Notes: a model not told the origin generated them from the sequence alone. Shown: positions 35,908 through 46,102, numbered from the stretch's first letter. The stretch is DNA of 64,000 bases from Bacteroidia bacterium (GCA_030425285.1 JAUIAY010000002.1:1-64000); one strand, 5' to 3'. A program made the numbers and translations.

Positions 35908-38748
35908 ATGCGTATTTTTAAATGGAGTGTGTTTATAATATGCTTGATTATAGTTTCTTGTCAAAAAGACAAAGAGACCGTTCAAGTAACTGAAGACACA
36001 AATGATTTTGCAATTGACTATGAAAAATTCACTTTAGATAATGGTTTGGAGGTTGTCTTACATAAGGATGATAGTGATCCTATCGTAGCAGTTGCCACCA
36101 TTATGCATGTGGGATCCAACAGGGAGAAACCTGGAAAAACTGGATTTGCCCATTTCTTTGAACACATGAGCTTTAACGATTCGGAAAACGTACCCGTTGG
36201 AGCCAACCGGAAAATGATTCCCGAATGGGGAGGAAGCCGAAATGGTGGAACTTCAAATGATTACACCGTTTATTATGAAGTGGTGCCAAAAGATGCTTTT
36301 GAAAAAATTATGTGGATTGATTCTGATCGTTTTGGCTACATGATCAACACGGTTACCAAAGCCGCTTTGGAGCGTGAAAAACAAGTGGTGAAAAATGAAA
36401 AGCGCCAACGTGTTGATAACGCACCCTATGGCTATACCGATGAAATAATTAGATCTAATTTGTATCCAGAAGGACACCCTTATAACTGGACAGTTATTGG
36501 GTCCTTACCTGATTTACAAGCCGCTACAATAGATGATGTCAAGGAGTTTTATGACATGTATTATGGTGCATCCAATGCCACATTGGTTATTGCAGGTGAT
36601 ATTGATTTTGAGGAAACCAAAAAACTCGTAACACAATGGTTTGGTGAAATTCCTAGTGGTCCAGAAGTTGAAATACAAAACCCTATGCCTGTTACCTTAT
36701 CAGAAACTAAATCATTATACTTTGAAGACAACTTTGCAAAACTACCTGAATTACGTATGGTTTATCCAACCGTTGAAGAATACAATAATGATAGTTATGC
36801 TTTACAAATTTTAGGACAATTGTTAAGCGGTAGTAAAAAATCACCTTTGTACCAAGTGGTTGTAGAAGAAGCTAAATTGGCACCTGACATTGGAACCTAT
36901 CAAAGCAGTAGCGAATTGGCTGGAGAATTTATTTTTAGAGTTCGCGCCAACGCTGGAGCTGATTTGGATTCAGTTAAAATGGCTATTGATAACGGATTGA
37001 AACGCTTTGAGAATGATGGTGTTAATGAACGCGATTTAAAGCGCATAAAGGCTGAATTGGAAACCAGTTTATACCAAGGCGTAAGTACCGTTTTAAACAA
37101 GGCATTTCAATTAGGTATGGACAATGAATTTGGAGGAGATCCGAGTTATATTTCTAAAACAGCAAAATTAACCAATGCTGTTACAGCTGATGATGTAATG
37201 CGTGTTTACAATAAATACCTTAAAGGGCAGAACTATGTTATGACCAGTGTTGTGCCAAAGGGGCAATTGGATTTGGCTGTTGCTAGCTCTCAAGAGGCAA
37301 CTGTTTGGATTGAAGAAGTTAAGCAGAACGTTGCCAACGAAGAAGTCAGTCAAGGTGAAGAAGCGGAATATGAAAAAACGCCAAGTAAATACGATAGAAG
37401 CGAACCTGCTTTTGGCGATTTGCCAAAGTTTAAAATGCCAGATATATGGACATCAGAATTAAACAACGGGATGAAGTTGTATGGCATTGAAAACAACGAA
37501 ATTCCTTTGGTGCAATTTGACATTACTATTCCAGGAGGTCATGTTTTAGACCCAGAAGGCAAAGCTGGAGTAGCGAATTTGTTAAGCGATTTAATGATGG
37601 AAGGTACAGCGAATAAAACGCCTGCCGAACTGGAAGAAGCTATAGGCCTAATAGGTGCAAGTATTGGTATGTATAGTAGTAATGAGGAATTTCATATTAC
37701 AGGCTCTTGTTTAACTAAAAACTTTGAAGAGACTATAGCATTAGTAAAAGAAATTGTTCTGGAACCACGTTGGGACGAAAAGGAGTATACACGATTAAAA
37801 CAGGCTTTAGAAACGAGCTTAAAAGATCGAGAAGCCAATCCGAATGCGATTGCTAGCCTGGCCTATAACAAATTATTGTATGGGGATGGTCATCCATTTG
37901 CAGTACCAGGAAGTGGTATGCTGAATACTGTTGAGAACATTACAATGGACGATTTAAAAACCTATTATAAAAACTTGGTTCCGGCTAACGCTTCATTTCA
38001 TATAGCAGGAGCTATTACTCCTGAAAATACTAAAACTATTTTAGCAACTTTAAACGACTGGACAGGAGAAGTACCAGAAATTACTAATTACACCATTTCA
38101 GGTAACGATAAAAAAGATTTGCTATTCTTTATAGATGTGCCAGATTCTAAACAATCGGTTTTAAATATTGGAAAACTAGCTTTGTCAGCTAAAAATCCTG
38201 AAGCCAATAACCTGGATTTTGCCAACGAAATTATAGGTGGTGGCTCAAGTGGCCGCTTGTTTCAAACATTGCGTATAGAAAAAGGATATACCTATGGGGC
38301 GTATTCAGGAGTTGGAAGCAGTTTAGAAATTGCACCATATACAGTCCGTTCAAGTGTACGTGCTAATGCCACATTAAAATCTTTGGGAATTATTGAAGAT
38401 ATGTTGGCAACCTATGCTGAAAGTTTTGGAGCGGAAGAGGTAGAACTAACCAAAAACAAACTTTTAAAAGCCAATACAAGAGCTTACGAAAGTTTAGGTG
38501 CTAAACTTTCTATACTACGTAATATCAGTAAGTATGGTTATGCAATGGATTATATTGAAAAAGACCAAGAGGAGCTTATTGCCATGACTGTTGATGACTA
38601 TAAAAATATTATCAATAAATATTTAACTGAACCAGATATGATTTATGTGGTTGTAGGAGATAAAGCGACGCAATGGGACGAAGTTCAAAAACTGGGTAAA
38701 ACTGTTATTGAATTGGATATATTTGGAAATCCAGTAGTTTCTCAATAA
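35908..38748 (+). CDS. M16 family zinc metallopeptidase lipoprotein
   Basis: 946 residues. Lipobox IVSC with C18. Two M16 (pitrilysin/insulinase) halves: the active N-terminal one carries the inverted zinc motif H82-F-F-E85-H86 with the distal glutamate in the LEREKQVVKNE helix; the C-terminal half (from about residue 510) lacks HxxEH and keeps the GGGSSGRLFQTLR arginine-tyrosine substrate region (GYTYGAYS). Digests peptides in a clamshell chamber, probably in the periplasm or at the surface. Divergent from the haloperoxidase gene. Confidence 0.93.
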   Translation: MRIFKWSVFIICLIIVSCQKDKETVQVTEDTNDFAIDYEKFTLDNGLEVVLHKDDSDPIVAVATIMHVGSNREKPGKTGFAHFFEHMSFNDSENVPVGANRKMIPEWGGSRNGGTSNDYTVYYEVVPKDAFEKIMWIDSDRFGYMINTVTKAALEREKQVVKNEKRQRVDNAPYGYTDEIIRSNLYPEGHPYNWTVIGSLPDLQAATIDDVKEFYDMYYGASNATLVIAGDIDFEETKKLVTQWFGEIPSGPEVEIQNPMPVTLSETKSLYFEDNFAKLPELRMVYPTVEEYNNDSYALQILGQLLSGSKKSPLYQVVVEEAKLAPDIGTYQSSSELAGEFIFRVRANAGADLDSVKMAIDNGLKRFENDGVNERDLKRIKAELETSLYQGVSTVLNKAFQLGMDNEFGGDPSYISKTAKLTNAVTADDVMRVYNKYLKGQNYVMTSVVPKGQLDLAVASSQEATVWIEEVKQNVANEEVSQGEEAEYEKTPSKYDRSEPAFGDLPKFKMPDIWTSELNNGMKLYGIENNEIPLVQFDITIPGGHVLDPEGKAGVANLLSDLMMEGTANKTPAELEEAIGLIGASIGMYSSNEEFHITGSCLTKNFEETIALVKEIVLEPRWDEKEYTRLKQALETSLKDREANPNAIASLAYNKLLYGDGHPFAVPGSGMLNTVENITMDDLKTYYKNLVPANASFHIAGAITPENTKTILATLNDWTGEVPEITNYTISGNDKKDLLFFIDVPDSKQSVLNIGKLALSAKNPEANNLDFANEIIGGGSSGRLFQTLRIEKGYTYGAYSGVGSSLEIAPYTVRSSVRANATLKSLGIIEDMLATYAESFGAEEVELTKNKLLKANTRAYESLGAKLSILRNISKYGYAMDYIEKDQEELIAMTVDDYKNIINKYLTEPDMIYVVVGDKATQWDEVQKLGKTVIELDIFGNPVVSQ

Positions 38749-38766
38749 ATAAATTTATTAGAATTT

Positions 38767-38800
38767 AAAATGCACAGTGATTTTGTTGCTGTGCATTTTT
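38767..38800 (+). terminator. Terminator after the M16 peptidase
   Basis: AAAATGCACAG and CTGTGCATTTT form an 11-bp stem followed by T-rich sequence, 19 bases past the stop. Confidence 0.88.
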
Positions 38801-38830
38801 TATTTTTGAAAACGGAATAATTAGATTGCT

Positions 38831-40054
38831 TTGAAAGATACTTTGAATATACTTGATTACAATAGACCTATTTCTCGTTTGGCTATCAAACTCAACAGTA
38901 ATGGTGAACGCAGCGTATTACAAGGTCATCCTTGGGTGTTTGAAAACAGTATTATCAAACAGAACAAGGAAGGGCAAACAGGCGATATTTGTATCATTTT
39001 TAGAAAACGTGATGATTCGGTTATTGGTATTGGGTTGTTGGATAATTCATCACCCATTCGTGTAAAAATGCTGCATCATGGTGGCTCACAAAAAATTGAT
39101 GATGTCTTTTTTAACAAGGCTATTCAAAGGGCGTTTAAAAAAAGGGAATCGCTCTTAAAAACCAATACTAACAGTTATCGTTTACTTTTTGGAGAGAATG
39201 ATGGATTTCCAGGACTTATTGCAGATGTTTATGCCAGCGTACTAGTTGTAAAGTTGTATTCAGCTATTTGGTTTCCTTATTTAAGGTCAATTATACAAAG
39301 TTTAATCGATATCTCTAAAGCAGAAACTGTAGTATTAAGATTAAGTCGTAGTTTACAGCAATCGGCTTCTATTTTAAAGGATGGTCAAGTTATTTACGGT
39401 GAATTGGAGAATGAGGTTGTTCGGTTTGTTGAGCATGGTGTTCATTTTTCAGCTAATGTCATTAAAGGGCATAAAACCGGTTATTTTTTAGATCATAGAC
39501 ACAATAGAAAACGAGTTGGCGAATTAAGTAAAGGCAAAACAGTTTTAGATGTGTTTTCGTATGCTGGAGGTTTTTCGGTTCATGCCTTGGCCAATCAAGC
39601 CAAAGAAGTCACAAGCTTGGATATAAGTAAGCAGGCTCTTGATATTGCAGTAGAAAATGGCAAACTCAATGACTTTTCAGGAAAACATACTACCATTACA
39701 GGTGATGCGTTTGAAGAAATGGAAAAACTTATTCAAGCAAAAAAAACCTTTGATGTGGTTGTTATAGATCCACCAAGTTTTGCCAAGCAACAATCTGAAA
39801 TTCCGCTTGCCAAGAAAAAGTATGCACAATTGGCTAGGTTAGGAGAGAAGCTAACTACAAGAAAAGGGCTATTGGTTTTAGCGTCGTGCTCGTCTCGTGT
39901 TTTAGCCGATTCATTTTTTGATATTAATCAGCAGGTTTTAAAAGCCTCAAAACGGCCATTTAAAGTAGTTTTAAAAACGCAACATGATACCGATCATCCC
40001 ATTGGGTTTCCTGAAGGAGCCTACTTAAAGTGTGGGTATTATCGGCTAGATTGA
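38831..40054 (+). CDS. RlmI-like class I rRNA methyltransferase
   Basis: 407 residues. N-terminal PUA domain (RSVLQGHPWVFENSI), central RlmI-type domain (YRLLFGENDGFPGLIADVY), and a Rossmann methyltransferase with VLDVFSYAGGFSVHAL for SAM and VVIDPPSFAK as the catalytic motif. RlmI makes m5C1962 in 23S rRNA; Bacteroidota homologues may differ in target. The likely start is TTG at 38831, since no in-frame ATG precedes the conserved N-terminus. Single gene after a terminator. Confidence 0.88.
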   Translation: MKDTLNILDYNRPISRLAIKLNSNGERSVLQGHPWVFENSIIKQNKEGQTGDICIIFRKRDDSVIGIGLLDNSSPIRVKMLHHGGSQKIDDVFFNKAIQRAFKKRESLLKTNTNSYRLLFGENDGFPGLIADVYASVLVVKLYSAIWFPYLRSIIQSLIDISKAETVVLRLSRSLQQSASILKDGQVIYGELENEVVRFVEHGVHFSANVIKGHKTGYFLDHRHNRKRVGELSKGKTVLDVFSYAGGFSVHALANQAKEVTSLDISKQALDIAVENGKLNDFSGKHTTITGDAFEEMEKLIQAKKTFDVVVIDPPSFAKQQSEIPLAKKKYAQLARLGEKLTTRKGLLVLASCSSRVLADSFFDINQQVLKASKRPFKVVLKTQHDTDHPIGFPEGAYLKCGYYRLD

Positions 40055-40077
40055 TTTGTAAATAACGTATAGCAATC

Positions 40078-40977
40078 ATGAATAAAATGCCACGATATAA
40101 GTTACTGATAGTACTGGCTTTTTTTGCCATTTATGTTATTTGGGGCTCTACCTATTTGCTTAATAAGATTGCTGTTTCTGAAATAGCACCGTTGTTATTG
40201 GCTGCATACCGATTTATAAGTGCAGGAATTATAGTGGTCATAATTGCTCTTTTACTCAAGTTGAAACTTCAAATAACCAAAAGACAATTAATAAATTGTG
40301 TTATTGCCGGATTTTTATTTCTTACGTATGGCAACGGTATATTTGTTTGGGCTCTTAAATATGTGGATAGTGGATTTGCAGCTTTAGAAGCTGCTACACA
40401 GCCATTGTTTGTCATTTTGTTGATGCGTGTACTTTATGGTGTAAAAATGGCTCCAAAGTCCATTTTGGGAGTTTTCTTGGGAATAGTTGGCATGTTTTTA
40501 TTGGTTTATCAAGATGGATTGGAACTAAACGAAAATAGTATCATTGGTATCCTAATGATTCTTTCAGCAGTCATAAGCTGGAGTTATGGTAGTATTTTTG
40601 TTTCTAAAGCCGATTTACCTTCCAATTTTTTTGTGAGTACTGCCTATCAAATGATTTTTGGTGGCCTGATGTTATTGTTATTAAGCTTGGCTGTGAACGA
40701 AACTTGGTCAACTCCTGTTTTTTGGAGCTATAATGTTCAAGCGTCCATGATTTTATTGGTGATTTTTGGAAGTATTGTTGCCTTCACCGCGTTCAATTAT
40801 TTGTTGAAAGTAGTATCAACTGAAAAAGTAGCTACTTCAGCTTATGTTAATCCTGTTATAGCATTGCTTTTAGGCTGGTATGTATTAGGTGAACATATTT
40901 CTATTCAATCACTTGTAGCTGCTGCCATATTGCTTACAGGAGTATATTTCATTAATTCAAACAAACCCAAAATATAA
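40078..40977 (+). CDS. EamA/DMT superfamily transporter
   Basis: 299 residues with ten hydrophobic segments in two EamA halves; AIYVIWGSTYLLNKIAV at the start and the second-half FTAFNYLLKVVSTEKVATSA motif with LGWYVLGE are typical. Probably an exporter of amino acids or metabolites driven by ion gradient; substrate not predictable. 23 bases after RlmI-like gene, 74 before arsR. Confidence 0.88.
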   Translation: MNKMPRYKLLIVLAFFAIYVIWGSTYLLNKIAVSEIAPLLLAAYRFISAGIIVVIIALLLKLKLQITKRQLINCVIAGFLFLTYGNGIFVWALKYVDSGFAALEAATQPLFVILLMRVLYGVKMAPKSILGVFLGIVGMFLLVYQDGLELNENSIIGILMILSAVISWSYGSIFVSKADLPSNFFVSTAYQMIFGGLMLLLLSLAVNETWSTPVFWSYNVQASMILLVIFGSIVAFTAFNYLLKVVSTEKVATSAYVNPVIALLLGWYVLGEHISIQSLVAAAILLTGVYFINSNKPKI

Positions 40978-41004
40978 CATAACTAAAATTCTTCACCTTT
41001 AGGC

Positions 41005-41038
41005 ATTGCAATTAATTTATTTATCGTAATATTGCAAT
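41005..41038. promoter_or_regulatory. Paired ATTGCAAT palindromes upstream of arsR
   Basis: ATTGCAAT, itself an 8-bp palindrome, occurs at 41005-41012 and 41031-41038, centre spacing 26 bases, ending 13 bases before the arsR ATG. The position is right for an autoregulatory ArsR operator overlapping the promoter. Not a known consensus that I can name. Confidence 0.5.
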
Positions 41039-41051
41039 AAACAAATTAAAT

Positions 41052-41384
41052 ATGGGTATCACCAAAAAAGAAATATTTACAGAACAGCAAAACAGGATAG
41101 CTTCTTTAGCGAAAGCCATTGGTCATCCGGCTAGAGTGGCTATACTACAACAACTATTTAAATCAAATGCTTGTATTTGTGGTGATTTGGTAAACGAAAT
41201 AGGTTTAGCACAACCTACAATTTCACAGCACTTGAAAGAGTTGAAAAATATGAAAATCATTAAGGGCAATATCGAAGGCACAAGTGTTTGCTATTGTATA
41301 GACCAAGAAACTTGGTCAGAAATTGAAACATTGTTCAAAACCTTTTTTACTCAAAAAGTGAATAGAGCAGGTGATTGTTGCTAA
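41052..41384 (+). CDS. arsR: ArsR-family metalloregulator
   Basis: 110 residues, winged helix. Cysteines C41 and C43 (ACICGDLV) sit in the classical alpha-3 arsenic site position, before the recognition helix LAQPTISQHLKEL. The C-terminus ends DCC, a possible third ligand. It represses in the absence of arsenite or antimonite. First gene of an operon with the arsenate reductase-like protein and ACR3 pump; the ATTGCAAT pair lies just upstream. Confidence 0.92.
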   Translation: MGITKKEIFTEQQNRIASLAKAIGHPARVAILQQLFKSNACICGDLVNEIGLAQPTISQHLKELKNMKIIKGNIEGTSVCYCIDQETWSEIETLFKTFFTQKVNRAGDCC

Positions 41385-41406
41385 TAAACTATAAAACTTT
41401 AGAATT

Positions 41407-41875
41407 ATGAAACTATCAGAAATTAAAAAGCATTTACAGCATTTAAAAACCATTGGTTTTCAATTGCCTAATGGTGACATGGTTGCCAGTCATTTTCATG
41501 TTACAGAAGTAGGTAAAATAAATAAACACTTTATTGATTGTGGTGGAACTGTAAGAAAAGAGGATGTTATTAGTTTTCAATTATGGGAAGCTAATGATTA
41601 TAATCACAGATTACATCCTGAAAAACTAATTCACATTATAGAACTTTCAGTGCGCGTACTGGAGTTGCCGGATTCGGAAATAGAGGTTGAGTACCAAGGA
41701 AATACCATTGGAAAATATGGGTTAGATTTTGATGGAGTAAACTTCCTCTTGACAACAAAAAAAAACGGATTGTCTAGCAAAAGACAATTGTGGTATTCCA
41801 AAAGTAAAGCCAAAAGTTAGATTAGCAGAATTAAATAACGAACCGTGTTGCTTACCAGACGGAAATTGCTGTTAA
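41407..41875 (+). pseudogene. DUF6428 family gene with frameshift in A9 run
   Basis: As read, the frame stops at 41820 (137 residues, ending KAKS). The family part is normal up to NFLLTTKK. Beyond the A9 run at 41757-41765 the original frame gives an unlike tail, while removing one A gives TDCLAKDNCGIPKVKPKV, then RLAELNNEPCCLPDGNCC and a stop at 41873-41875. I recall arsenic-operon homologues ending with the CLAKDxCGIP and CC motifs, so the restored frame is the ancestral one. The product would have a cysteine-rich tail suited to arsenite binding. Cause may be a sequencing error, a real mutation, or slippage on A9. The restored end leaves 20 bases to the next gene. Confidence 0.82.
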
Positions 41876-41895
41876 ATCCTAAAATGAATTAAACT

Positions 41896-42528
41896 ATGAT
41901 ACAGACTCAAAATTCGTTGTTTCAAGCCATAGAAGACACCATTGAAAAACTTAATATCGAAACCGTTTCTAGTGAAAGAAAAGCAGTTTTAGAACCTTTA
42001 ATAAATTATATTCAGGATAAAGTTTCTAATAACGAACCCATCCGTATTAACTTTATTTGCACACACAACTCCCGAAGAAGTCATTTGTCACAGATATGGG
42101 CACAAACATTGGCAAAATATTACAACATAAATACTGTGGAATGTTACTCTGGTGGGACAGAAGCTACAGCATTGTTTCCCATGGTTGCGAAAATACTTAA
42201 GAAATCAGGATTTGAAATAGAAACGTTATCGAATTCCCAAAACCCCATTTATGCCATTCGTTATAGTGACAATGATCATCCCATAATAGGGTTTTCAAAA
42301 ACTTTGGACGATTCATTCAACCCTAAATCACATTTTGCAGCAGTAATGACCTGCTCTCAAGCCGATGAAGGTTGCCCATTTGTTTCAGGAGCCGAAAAAC
42401 GGATTCCCATTACTTTTGATGATCCAAAAGCTTTTGATGGTACACCAGAGCAACAAGCTAAATATTTAGAGAGAAGCCTGCAAATTGCTACAGAGCTCAA
42501 ATATGTATTCTCTCAAATCAAAAAGTAA
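41896..42528 (+). CDS. Arsenate reductase-like LMW phosphatase protein
   Basis: 210 residues. LMW protein tyrosine phosphatase fold with a C-x5-R P-loop, CTHNSRRSH near residue 56, and the later [13 protein letters not shown] segment with two cysteines that could relay the disulfide in a thioredoxin-type mechanism. Relative to ArsC of Gram-positives it has a longer N-terminus. In this operon it would reduce arsenate to arsenite for export by ACR3. The third gene of the ars operon. Confidence 0.87.
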   Translation: MIQTQNSLFQAIEDTIEKLNIETVSSERKAVLEPLINYIQDKVSNNEPIRINFICTHNSRRSHLSQIWAQTLAKYYNINTVECYSGGTEATALFPMVAKILKKSGFEIETLSNSQNPIYAIRYSDNDHPIIGFSKTLDDSFNPKSHFAAVMTCSQADEGCPFVSGAEKRIPITFDDPKAFDGTPEQQAKYLERSLQIATELKYVFSQIKK

Positions 42529-42536
42529 GATACTTC

Positions 42537-43565
42537 ATGAAAAAGTTAAGCTTCCTAAATCAATACCTAACATTATGGATTTTTTTAGCAATGGCAATAG
42601 GTGTTGCTTTGGGCTATTTAGTACCTACTTTACCCGAAAAGATTAATGCATTAAGTAGTGGAACTACAAACATTCCAATTGCAATTGGCTTAATACTAAT
42701 GATGTACCCACCATTAGCTAAAGTTGATTATACACTTTTACCAAAGGTTTTTTCGGATGTTAAAACCTTATCCATTTCATTGGTTTTAAACTGGATTATT
42801 GGTCCGGTATTAATGTTTGTTTTGGCATTGATATTCTTACATGATTATCCGGAATACATGGTTGGATTAATTTTAATTGGTTTAGCCAGATGTATTGCCA
42901 TGGTTTTGGTTTGGAATGATCTTGCTGAAGGCAGTAGCGAATATGGAGCAGGTTTGGTGGCTCTAAACAGCGTTTTTCAAGTGTTTGCCTACAGTTTTTA
43001 TGCTTGGTTATTTATTACCGTGTTACCACCTTACTTTGGGTTTGAGGGAGCTATTGTAGACATTTCTATAGCTACAGTCGCTGAAAGTGTCGCTATTTAT
43101 CTGGGCGTTCCATTCTTGATGGGTATTTTCAGTAGACAGATTTTAGTTCGTATAAAAGGGGAGAAGTGGTACTCTGATCAGTTTATTCCAATCATTTCGC
43201 CACTCACATTAATAGCTTTATTGTTCACTATAATTGTTATGTTTTCACTTAAGGGAGAATTAATTGTAGAAATACCAATGGATATCATTATTATAGCAAT
43301 GCCTCTGATTATTTACTTTGTTATCATGTTCCTAATAGGATTTGGAATTAGCAAAATGATGGGTGCACCTTATGACAAAAACGCGGCTATCGCCTTTACA
43401 GCAGCCGGTAATAACTTTGAATTAGCCATTGCTGTCGCTATTGCTGTTTTCGGGTTAAACTCTGGTCAGGCATTTACAGGAGTTGTGGGGCCATTAATTG
43501 AAGTTCCTGCTTTGATACTTTTAGTTCGTGTGGCCTTTTGGTTAAGGAAACGATACTATAATTAA
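42537..43565 (+). CDS. ACR3 family arsenite efflux transporter
   Basis: 342 residues with ten membrane helices. ACR3 hallmarks: [17 protein letters not shown] with the essential cysteine, and [18 protein letters not shown] with the conserved glutamate. Exports arsenite, probably driven by the proton motive force. Last gene of the operon, eight bases after the reductase-like gene and followed at once by a terminator. Confidence 0.94.
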   Translation: MKKLSFLNQYLTLWIFLAMAIGVALGYLVPTLPEKINALSSGTTNIPIAIGLILMMYPPLAKVDYTLLPKVFSDVKTLSISLVLNWIIGPVLMFVLALIFLHDYPEYMVGLILIGLARCIAMVLVWNDLAEGSSEYGAGLVALNSVFQVFAYSFYAWLFITVLPPYFGFEGAIVDISIATVAESVAIYLGVPFLMGIFSRQILVRIKGEKWYSDQFIPIISPLTLIALLFTIIVMFSLKGELIVEIPMDIIIIAMPLIIYFVIMFLIGFGISKMMGAPYDKNAAIAFTAAGNNFELAIAVAIAVFGLNSGQAFTGVVGPLIEVPALILLVRVAFWLRKRYYN

Positions 43566-43595
43566 AAAAAGCGAGACAAGAGTCTCGCTTTTTTT
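43564..43595 (+). terminator. Bidirectional terminator after ACR3
   Basis: AAAAAAAGCGAGAC pairs perfectly with GTCTCGCTTTTTTT around AAGA. It lies between convergent genes and is symmetric (A run and T run), so it can end transcripts from both sides. Confidence 0.93.
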
Positions 43596-43614
43596 ATAAC
43601 ATTTTAAAATTATA

Positions 43615-44157
43615 CTACTTGCAATTATTAGATTTTTCAGCTCGGGCTATGTAATAGTTTTTGCTGTATGTTTTTATACATTCATCTTTTTTGCTATTGT
43701 ACCAAAGCTTATAAGTAACACCATCTTCTTCAAATGTTTTGGTGTTGCTAAAACCATGTTGTTCCAACTTTGCATAAGCAGATTTAGATTTCATGCCTTT
43801 CAATTCTAGCATACCAAAATCACCACCATTACCACCATTACCTGTGCAACCACTTGAATTTTCAGCACGAGCTATATAATAATTCTTACTATATGTTTTT
43901 ATACATTGGTCTTTTTTGCTGTTATACCAAAGTTTATAGGTAACACCATCTTCCTCAAATGTTTTGGTGTTATTAAAACCATGCTGTTCTAAACTAGCAT
44001 AACCTGCTTTAGACTTCATACCTTTTATTTCGTTAACATCAAACTTTTCACGAGTATTCGAGTTTTTGTTAATTTTAGAGGCTATTTGTGCTGTAGAAGA
44101 AGACACTGCAAACAAGAATAGAACAAAGAAAACGGTGTTGAAATTAATATTTTTCAT
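43615..44157 (-). CDS. Secreted protein with two near-identical repeats
   Basis: 180 residues. Signal peptide of 24 residues (ending STAQ). The rest is two copies of a ~62-residue unit (about 43-104 and 118-179) sharing KGMKSKxxYAxLEQHGF, NTKTFEEDGVTYKLWYNSKK and CIKTYSKNYYIARAE, each ending in a cysteine pair, joined by a glycine-rich link (GNGGNGGDFG). The unit is a small alpha-beta module I cannot name. The near identity points to recent internal duplication. Location: periplasm or outside. Confidence 0.8.
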   Translation of the reverse strand: MKNINFNTVFFVLFLFAVSSSTAQIASKINKNSNTREKFDVNEIKGMKSKAGYASLEQHGFNNTKTFEEDGVTYKLWYNSKKDQCIKTYSKNYYIARAENSSGCTGNGGNGGDFGMLELKGMKSKSAYAKLEQHGFSNTKTFEEDGVTYKLWYNSKKDECIKTYSKNYYIARAEKSNNCK

Positions 44158-44290
44158 AATTATAGATTATTGGTTTTCACAAATTTACAATAATTAAACT
44201 AGATATTAAGACGTAACGGAATATTTTATCAATTTCTAAATTATCAATATAACCAAAATCAATTTATTGGGTGTGATCTAAAAAAAAAAG

Positions 44291-45211
44291 CTATAGTGTC
44301 TTTTCAATAACCAGTTTCTGACCAATACGTAAAGTGGAATTTTTACGAATGTGGTTGGTTTTGCACAAGGCTGTAATACTCACATTATTTTTTGCTGAAA
44401 TTCGTGAAAGCGTATCGCCTTTTCTAACAATGTAAACCTCGGTAGGTCTTTCAAGATAGGCTTCCAACTCTTCTTCTGTAGTTAAAAGCTCTAATTTACT
44501 TTGACGGCGACTACTGTGTAATTCTGGACGGGTCCATTTTTTAGTGACCCATAATTCCGATGCATTCACATCATTGTTTTCATCAAACTTTAAAAGGTAT
44601 TCTGGATTGATATGAACGCCCTTGTAGGTCATTTCCAAATGCAAATGACTGCCTCGCGCGTTTCCTGAACGGCCTCCTTTACCCAAAAAATCACCTGCTC
44701 TTACCGTATCGTTAGCTTGAACACCGTAACTGGATAAATGAGCATATAAGGTTTCAACACCATTGTAATGTCTTACAACTACCGTGCGACCATGTCCAGA
44801 ACTATAGTTGGCAAAACGTACAATGCCATCAAACATGGCATAAAGGCTGTCGCCTGTTACCAAGTCAATATCAATACCTCTATGGGCTCGTCCCCAACGC
44901 CAACCAAAGCGAGAGGTAATAACTTTGTCTCTTCCTATGGGTGAAACATAATTGGAATCTTTGAAAGCAATCTGTAATGGAAAGCTTGCCTTAGTATCGT
45001 AATCAATCTTGACATTTTCGGTATCCCAGTTTTCTGATGTAATACCATAAACAGAACTGTGTTCGGTTACTTCATCAGACGAAGCGTTCTCAAACTGTTC
45101 AATATTTTCAAACAAGGCCAATATCTTATCGGCTTCTTTTAGCTCTGGACTGTTTTGGGCAAAACCTGTAAGTACAGAACCTAGGAAAAGTAGGTTAAAT
45201 AATGATTTCAT
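44291..45211 (-). CDS. M23 peptidoglycan metallopeptidase with LysM
   Basis: 306 residues. Signal peptide of 18 residues. M23 (LytM) domain at ~95-205: SRFGWRWGRAHRGIDIDL with the HxxxD zinc motif and GNARGSHLHLEM with HxH. A C-terminal LysM (YIVRKGDTLSRISAKNNVS) binds glycan. It cuts peptidoglycan crosslinks or activates amidases; the zinc residues appear complete, so it should be active. Minus strand, single gene. Confidence 0.93.
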   Translation of the reverse strand: MKSLFNLLFLGSVLTGFAQNSPELKEADKILALFENIEQFENASSDEVTEHSSVYGITSENWDTENVKIDYDTKASFPLQIAFKDSNYVSPIGRDKVITSRFGWRWGRAHRGIDIDLVTGDSLYAMFDGIVRFANYSSGHGRTVVVRHYNGVETLYAHLSSYGVQANDTVRAGDFLGKGGRSGNARGSHLHLEMTYKGVHINPEYLLKFDENNDVNASELWVTKKWTRPELHSSRRQSKLELLTTEEELEAYLERPTEVYIVRKGDTLSRISAKNNVSITALCKTNHIRKNSTLRIGQKLVIEKTL

Positions 45212-45481
45212 TTGCTATTAATCTTTTGTTGTTGATTGATGATGATTTTGGTTGATTTTATTTTTAATCGACGAAAATAATAAAAAAAACGACAAAGTGT
45301 GTTAAAATATTGTTAGACCTCCAGAATATTCAGTTTTTTTAACAGTTACCTCTATATGAGTATTTTATCGATGATTTTGACTTCCTTTTCCTATTTAACG
45401 AAAATATTTAGTGTTCATAAGGTTTTTTACAAACTAACATGCTGTGTGTTATAATTTTACCTCAATCAAAAACCTACTATC

Positions 45482-46099
45482 ATGAAAAAGCTTATGCGAA
45501 TTTTAGTATTCATCGTAATTCCAGTTGTTTTTCACACCTTACATGCTCAAGATTCTGCAGCCGTTTTGGAAGAAGTTCCAATTGATTATATGTCTAGAAA
45601 CCCAATCTATGATTATGATGCTGCAACATTAAGCAATACCGATACCATTCCAGATTTCGATTCAAAGGTATCCAAACTGAAAATTACTGGAACTGTTTAT
45701 CAAAGTGATGGTATTACCCCAGCCAAGGATGTAATTTTATATATCTGGCATCAAGACGAAAATGGTTATTATGATATGAAAACGGATAACCATAAGCGTT
45801 ATGTAAACCATAGAGGCTGGATAAAAACCGATGCTGACGGTCAATACACATTTTATACTTTTTTCCCAGGGTCTTATCCTCACAGTAGAGAAAAGCGCCA
45901 TATTCATGTAGAAGTAAAAGAAGCAGGTAAAACGGACTATGCCTTAAATGGTTTCCTATTTGAAGATGATCCATTTTTATCTAAAATCTGTCGTAAACGA
46001 CTAACTAAAAAAGGTATTAATAATATCCTATCTACGCCTAAAAAGGGAGATATACACGTTGCTAATCATGATATCGTCTTAAAAGCTGATAATCAATAG
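45482..46099 (+). CDS. Secreted intradiol-dioxygenase-like protein
   Basis: 205 residues. Signal peptide of 22 residues (ending HAQ). Beta-sandwich with GTVYQSDGITPAKDVILYIW, the candidate Fe(III) tyrosines in HKRYVNHRGW and GQYTFYTFFPGSYPH, and HIHVEV for the paired histidines, the pattern of intradiol ring-cleavage dioxygenases. Secreted homologues are frequent in Bacteroidota. Whether it cleaves catechols or acts on another substrate is unknown. The downstream region is a decayed TPR gene on the other strand. Confidence 0.85.
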   Translation: MKKLMRILVFIVIPVVFHTLHAQDSAAVLEEVPIDYMSRNPIYDYDAATLSNTDTIPDFDSKVSKLKITGTVYQSDGITPAKDVILYIWHQDENGYYDMKTDNHKRYVNHRGWIKTDADGQYTFYTFFPGSYPHSREKRHIHVEVKEAGKTDYALNGFLFEDDPFLSKICRKRLTKKGINNILSTPKKGDIHVANHDIVLKADNQ

Positions 46100-46102
46100 T
46101 AA

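Noticed and set aside
45212-45481. Gene or RNA in the divergent gap before the dioxygenase-like gene
   Set aside because: Stops in all frames and no terminator-like or tRNA-like structure; it is most simply a pair of divergent promoters.
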